NCBI GenBank assembly: GCA_000328365.1
Contig: KB298496.1
Coordinates: forward strand, 70,866 to 134,865
DNA length: 64,000 nt
Source of the DNA: Capitella teleta
Taxonomy: Eukaryota; Annelida; Polychaeta; Capitellidae
Reading direction: 5' to 3'
Below, one piece after another: positions 58,501-64,000 of this stretch (its first letter is position 1; each line of letters starts with the position of its first letter). The notes under the pieces are model-generated. The model was not told where the DNA came from, did no database searches, and saw only the letters and a program-made list of their open reading frames with translations. The position numbers were made by a program, and so were the translations under genes.

Positions 58501-61500
58501 TGACACCCCCGCTCCACCTGACCCCACCATGAAAGCGTGCGGCATGTATAAGAAATCTCCTCTGTTTCACGTGGGCTCATTTACACTATCAGTCTTACAA
58601 CACTAACTTCCGACACGACATCGATGTCGTCACTGGCAGGTCGTCGAACCAGACAAATTCTCGGTATCGGCATCCTCTACGTCATTATCAAACGAGGCGT
58701 CAAATTTCTAGATAGGTATAGAGACACGCCGAGAGACAACGAACAGGAGCATGCTGGACATCCATATATATCTTTGATACATGTACACACATAAACAGCA
58801 TTGGACTTCAGAGCCACCTCACCCTCATGAATGAGTCCATTGGGCATTCTACGAGGACGGCATGTGTACCCCAACCCATCTATATACAGCCAATAACTGC
58901 TTTCTGTTATCTACCAAGTACAGAGCAAACGACTTTTAAACAAAATAAGCCATCATTCATGATGATATATGGGGAGCCTCTAGTTTGTTTCTTTATAGCA
59001 AGGCCATAGTACAAGAGCATTCCGAGCAAAAAAAGTACATCGATAAAATTACCTAGATTTATGGCTGAAATAAACTTTTGTTTTCGGAGGTTTTTGTGTG
59101 TGTTGTCGGAATATGTGGACCAGATGCACGTATTCGGTGAAGGGCAATGCGTGCTTATGGCAGCAATGAACAGTGTCGATGCATCCCCGCAATGAACAAG
59201 TGTCGATCGAGGCCTAAGAATGCGAATATGTCGAGTGGCAAACGCTCCTCGCTTTTTCTGAATCCACTAGTCAGGCATCATTAGAGGCATTTGTCGCCCA
59301 CTTGTGTACGCAGCGATATCGACCATTTAGCGACACGAACTGTCTATCACAAAGCTGTGTTCAGTCTGCAATGACCAGCGAGTTATCCTCGCAGGTAGAA
59401 TTCAAATTTTGGCTATGAGCCAAGCAACAATGCTTCACCTTCAGCTGGTGATGCTGAAGAATATCATTGGAGCAACATTCTGAGACCATCGACGAGTCGA
59501 CGACCCATTTCGCTGGTGTCCGCACGATCATCGATTCTATGAATAATAGAGAGCGTCCGAGTTTGAGGCATCGTGCTTAACAAATGGGTCGAACGGGCCG
59601 AAACGACATCATGTTTGAGTGAAAGGATCAACGAGCAACAACAATATTACCCAGAATGCAGATGCATAATTGAAAGATAACAATCTGATGACGATACTTC
59701 CAAAAGGCCATTGAAACCCTGAAGGACGCTCAATCGTGTTAGGATCGATGGAACACCAAACGAATCACAACAATTCTTCATCGATAATCAGATCAGTGCG
59801 CATGCATCTTCATTGTCGAAATACGTGTGCAAGACAAAGAAGCTAGGAACAAAAGAACACTTTTTATGTCACTAAATTCAGTCAATGTAGAGATTCCCTT
59901 GATGACATTGACACACATTGAAATCACATAACAGGCACCCTTGCATCCGTTTGTTATGATCAGCTTGAAGAAGGACACTCACGACTCCTTATAACAGCTA
60001 GTAGCATTCGTATGCCACTGCTACGTACAAGAAAACCAAGATATGAACCTGACAATTGGTACACCGAACGACTGGTGAGGGCATTCGGTGCATGGTGCAA
60101 CCAAGTATTGGAGACAACGCGGCGTCGCGGGAAAGCGACACCTGGTTCGATTGGATTCTTCTGAGAATTCGACGAGATCGCATCTCCAACGGAAGTCGGG
60201 ATTCCGCTCTTGATCAATTATGAAGACAACCGAACTGCTCGGATCGTTCTACGAAGAGGCGAGTGACGCCGTGATGCATACAAGAGTGTGGCTCACTGCA
60301 GATCGAATAGGATGGTTCATCAATTCAGCCTTGGCTCTCGAACCAGGCCGCGTCCAGTTCGTCCCACTGGTTGAACTAAGCAAGGAACGCAAAAGTAACA
60401 ACACCGATAAATATCAAGCAGTAAACAAGTAAATATTTCTAAATCGAATTGCCCAGATCTCGAAATGGCGATTCTGCTGAAGCAAATTTGAGTGCTGACG
60501 TCTTACAGACGGCGTCCTAATGGCAGTGAATAATAGTTTACCAAACAGTTGATTTCTTTTTAATTCTTACTATTATGTTAAGTTGTGGCAGCGGGTCCAG
60601 GAACTTGCAAGCAGGTACCTGACGCTTCAAAAGAGCGGGTGTACACCCAATGAGTTACAAACTAGACAGACATTACATGCCTTAGTAAATTAAGCATACA
60701 TATATTGTCCAATAGGACTACTAAGCATGTCTGAGGATAGGCAGCCCAGAACTTTGAATCTCAATACAATGATAATTGTTAACTTTGAAGAAATAATTTA
60801 AATATTTTTAATAATTAAAATATGGACATCGCACCAATGATTGTCTGCCGAGTTGTAAGGAACATGCCGATGTTTCAACGATCCACTGTATTGAAGAGGC
60901 TTCAGCTAAGAGGAAATTGATCTCAGACCTCTGGTGAAATTATGTATACAAATATACAAGCATGCAATTAAACATGTACTTAAATTGAGCAATTAGATGT
61001 TGAGTGAATGTTAGACCCGCGGTTTCTCATTGAACACAGAGGGCGGCTTAGATCCCCTATTAATGCATGCATAGGTATTCATATTAACAGCCAGCACTTC
61101 TCTTATCTTCAGACAACTTCTGCTCATCCGTGTTGCGCATATTCTTTCATTCAATTTCGATCCCGGGTGCGCATTTTAGGACCCGAGTTCCCGACAAATC
61201 AGAGGTACCGACGTACTCGTTGCCACTACTAGTTATTATGACCTTCTGAATCCGCCATGACTGATAAAGCAGTGCTGACTGCTCTGTGGCGTCGTCCAGC
61301 AGTGCTGACTGCTCTGTGGCGTCGTCCAGCAGTGCTGACTGCTCTGTGGCGTCGTCAACACGGTCAATAGGCAGAACTGGCCATCGACTGCTCATCAATT
61401 AACTACAAAGAACATTTGATACATGCTAACAGATATCCCGTTGAACCACTCATGGATCATCATAGCAAGTTTATACAGGAAATAAGATCTGCTGTAAACA

Positions 61501-64000
61501 ACTGATTTCAATAGACTTCAATTAGCTGGAACTCGCAGTGATTCGACTCCGGTCAGCGAAGCGAGCCAGAAGACACGTGACCGTGCGTAACCATCGATAT
61601 AGACTGTAGAGTGGCCCAATAATGACTCAGTCCTACGGATACTCCGTGATTGTAGACGTCCAGTAGGACTTGAGGCGTAATGCACGTCGCTTTGATCAGA
61701 GCGTTTGATCGCAACTGTCCGTCGGGTCTAGGAATGACCGGGGCCGCTTTATTGCTCCGTGTGATTCTCGTTGCATAATTGAGAGCACAGATGCAACTCT
61801 GCGAGCAATTATGCCAGATGAGTGATTGACAAGGTTTAATTTCCCGACAGGCTAACACCTTATGCAGCCGAGCGGCGACGGTCGAGTCTTCCACTTCACC
61901 GCTTATTGCTCTTTTGCATCAAGATCAAGAGACGAGTTGCATTGAAATGGACAACGCAAGTCATTGCACAACGAAATGAACAATCAGGTTGAAGCGTTTG
62001 CATTGTTTCCAATTCAGCCATGGGTTATGAGCTTATGACTGTTAGAAAGATACCACTATCCGTCAGTTTGTGTCTAAATGGCGGAACTTCGATTCGTGTC
62101 TATCAACGTAGCCACAGGTGTCAATCTCATCAGTGGGCGGAAGCAAAACAAATTGCGGGATCATATGACAATATTATGACTGCCCTTGCAAGCGAAACAC
62201 CTGCGATCGACTGACAATTCCCCCGTAGTTCCTGTTCAGCGCTGTTGCCATCACGAAGGCAGCGATCCATGCAGCTGTCGCTAAAACACGGATCGGGTCA
62301 TTGGAGCGAATCCCCGGAGCACCTGTTGCCTCCGCCCCCGAGCACGACCTCTTTTCATGATCCTCTGTGCGAGGTTGATAAGCGGATGCCTCAGAGGGCG
62401 CGTATCGGCTGAACCCTTTGCTTCCCTATCCAACCACCTGATGATTCTGCCTGAACGCGGCATACAACATATATACTTCAAAAGAATAGCACAAGAGAGC
62501 TACATGCAACGGTGTTTATGTTCGGTACTATTCGCCTGATGTACATGCAATCTTCAACTCACCATGGCGCCTGCTGCGCTTGGTTTTCGCTCAAATTCCA
62601 AAAGAGAAAGCGAGGTTATCCACGGATGTTTCGCCGGGCGTTAGTCCATTCGCGGTGCATGTGCGTGCAAGGCGGCCGTCGAGACCATCCCTGGAGTGAG
62701 ACGTCCTAAGCAACAGCTCCCTGGCAGCAGCGTCCGTTGTGGCTGCTGGCGCCGTGGCTTCTGCTGCTGCAGCAATGCTTGCATGAGGAGCTAGTGATGC
62801 CGAGGTGATGTTCCCGGTGCGGTAGAGTGGCCTGCTGAAGGAGCAATGCGCCAATCAATTAGTCCATTGATCAGCATTCAGCCAATGTTCACTGTTAATA
62901 AACACATTGATTGCGGGCATGCAACTGTCAACACGGAGTTCTTCCTCCTCGCGGCACAGCGTCGATCTCGTTGATCATCCTCCCACACTTCCCCACTTGC
63001 ACCTCAACGTCCACTTCACACTCATCGTAAACGGACGCTTCTTCAAAGGGTTCGCTACGTGCCACTTGCGAGGCTACGTCGAGTCGACTTCACACCGCGG
63101 CTCTTTTCACCCCCCCCCCCCCCAATCGATTTCATTCATTATATATACAGGGCGAAAACGCAAACCACATTTTCGCTGATAATCGGTGTTGCGGGCTTAT
63201 TTATAGATTTTTATTTTTTTATTTTTTTATTTTTTTATTTTTTTATTTTATATTTTATTTTTTTTAATTCTATCGCTCTGTTTTTTTGTTTTTGTCCACT
63301 ATCTTGTCTTGGCATTAATTCCTTTTATTTTCAAGTGAACGGCTTCCTGAGAACACCCCATATATATAAGGTCTATTTATTTCAACCACTCGGAAAAGCG
63401 TTGGCGTTGGTGCTAAGAGACGTAGTGTTGCCATGGCGACCAGGAAGTGGCACCAGCGCAAAGAAGGAAGGAAGCCAGGGTCGAGAACTGACCCCGCACG
63501 CAGACCCAACGCCGGACAATTTCCTCAGCCGCCTTCGATAATAGTTCCATGTCATTTCCTTCGAGTGCGCGCGATTTGAGCAGCGTCCTCGACAAAGAGC
63601 ATCGTGCTGTTCGTGCAGTCAGGTGAGGTGGGAAAATGTGTTGACGGCAACGGCGCAACAGAGCAATTTGACGGCAACTCAATCTGAGTGTAGGCGAGAA
63701 CTGCGCAGGGCACAACCCTCGTAAAGATCTCCGAATGAGTTTGGTGCAAACGGCAGGCCACGTGCCGATTCTGTGTCGGATTATTCGAGTATGCGCAGCA
63801 GTCACCTGACGGCCTATTGATAAAATAACGCCCTTACTCACTCAAACAAGCGCCGCTGATGCTGTGATGCTTCTGGAAGGGGTTCGAAACAACTGGGTTT
63901 GCCAGCCACTGGGTCATGACTTATATCCCTCCCTGTGTGCTCTGGTTACTAAACTGTAACTACAGATGAAATTAAACATCAGAAAGAAAACGGAGGAAAA
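55501..64000. other. Gene-poor region, part 3
   Basis: No supportable gene on either strand. It holds the 30-bp tandem repeat at 61269-61357, a C-run (about 63109-63123) and a T-rich tract with repeated tttttttatt (about 63205-63265). Frames above 100 codons at 57894-58279, 61553-61894, 63059-63541 and 63413-63841 are unsupported by splice sites or homology. Confidence 0.4.
61269..61357. repeat. 30-bp tandem repeat, three units
   Basis: Units of 30 bp start at 61269, 61299 and 61329 (gcagtgctgactgctctgtg...). They are identical apart from the end of the third. The period is a multiple of three, so on the minus strand it reads as DDATEQSALL three times within an 83-codon frame (61398-61147). 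That frame has no other support as a gene. Confidence 0.95.

Noticed and set aside
61540-61570. B-box-like string (gtgattcgactccgg)
   Set aside because: No A box, acceptor stem or anticodon arm at the right spacing; several mismatches to the consensus.

Overview
The window is nuclear DNA of an early-branching animal, most likely a sponge. This is inferred from very short introns (mostly 48-54 nt, GT-AG) inside recognisable metazoan genes, tandem group A SRCR domains, an ADAM17-type sheddase, a mitochondrial ribosomal protein gene and remnants of LINE and mariner elements. No bacterial, CRISPR or viral operon structure is visible. Species cannot be fixed from the sequence alone.

Layout. 1-1.6 kb holds two LINE remnants. 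1.6-8.0 kb is AT-rich and largely empty, with a possible decayed kinase fragment. 8.26-19.67 kb (+) is a large multi-exon gene for a type II membrane protein of about 1,808 residues: cytosolic tail, one membrane segment, SEA, Frizzled, eight SRCR domains, two fibronectin III domains, a second Frizzled domain and a Ser/Thr-rich end. 20.21-22.41 kb (-) is an SLC17 (sialin-type) transporter, convergent with it. 23.3-24.4 kb is another LINE fragment. 25.84-29.82 kb (+) is ADAM17. 30.89-31.74 kb (+) is MRPL20. 32.48-33.99 kb (-) is adenosine deaminase. 34-39 kb holds a MITE-like element, a dead mariner and the terminal exon of an unrecognised plus-strand gene. 39.2-41.2 kb (-) is a calmodulin-like gene with four canonical EF-hands and a long disordered tail, possibly ending in a membrane anchor. 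41.2-64 kb contains no gene I can support.

The exon models of the SRCR/Frizzled gene, SLC17, ADAM17, MRPL20 and ADA all close in frame with consistent intron phases and total lengths divisible by three. The calmodulin-like gene lacks its first coding exon. The genes do not form an obvious pathway. Two concern the cell surface (a putative scavenger-like receptor and a membrane sheddase), and the rest are housekeeping (mitoribosome, purine salvage, organic anion transport, calcium sensing).

The most notable observations are: a 6-nt microexon that splits the zinc-binding motif of ADAM17; the SEA/Frizzled/SRCR/FN3 type II protein with an LDL-receptor-like FENPVY endocytosis motif; the tailed, possibly tail-anchored calmodulin-like protein; an undescribed ~250-bp interspersed repeat in two inverted copies; and a MITE-like element with a perfect 26-bp palindrome centred on TGACGTCA.
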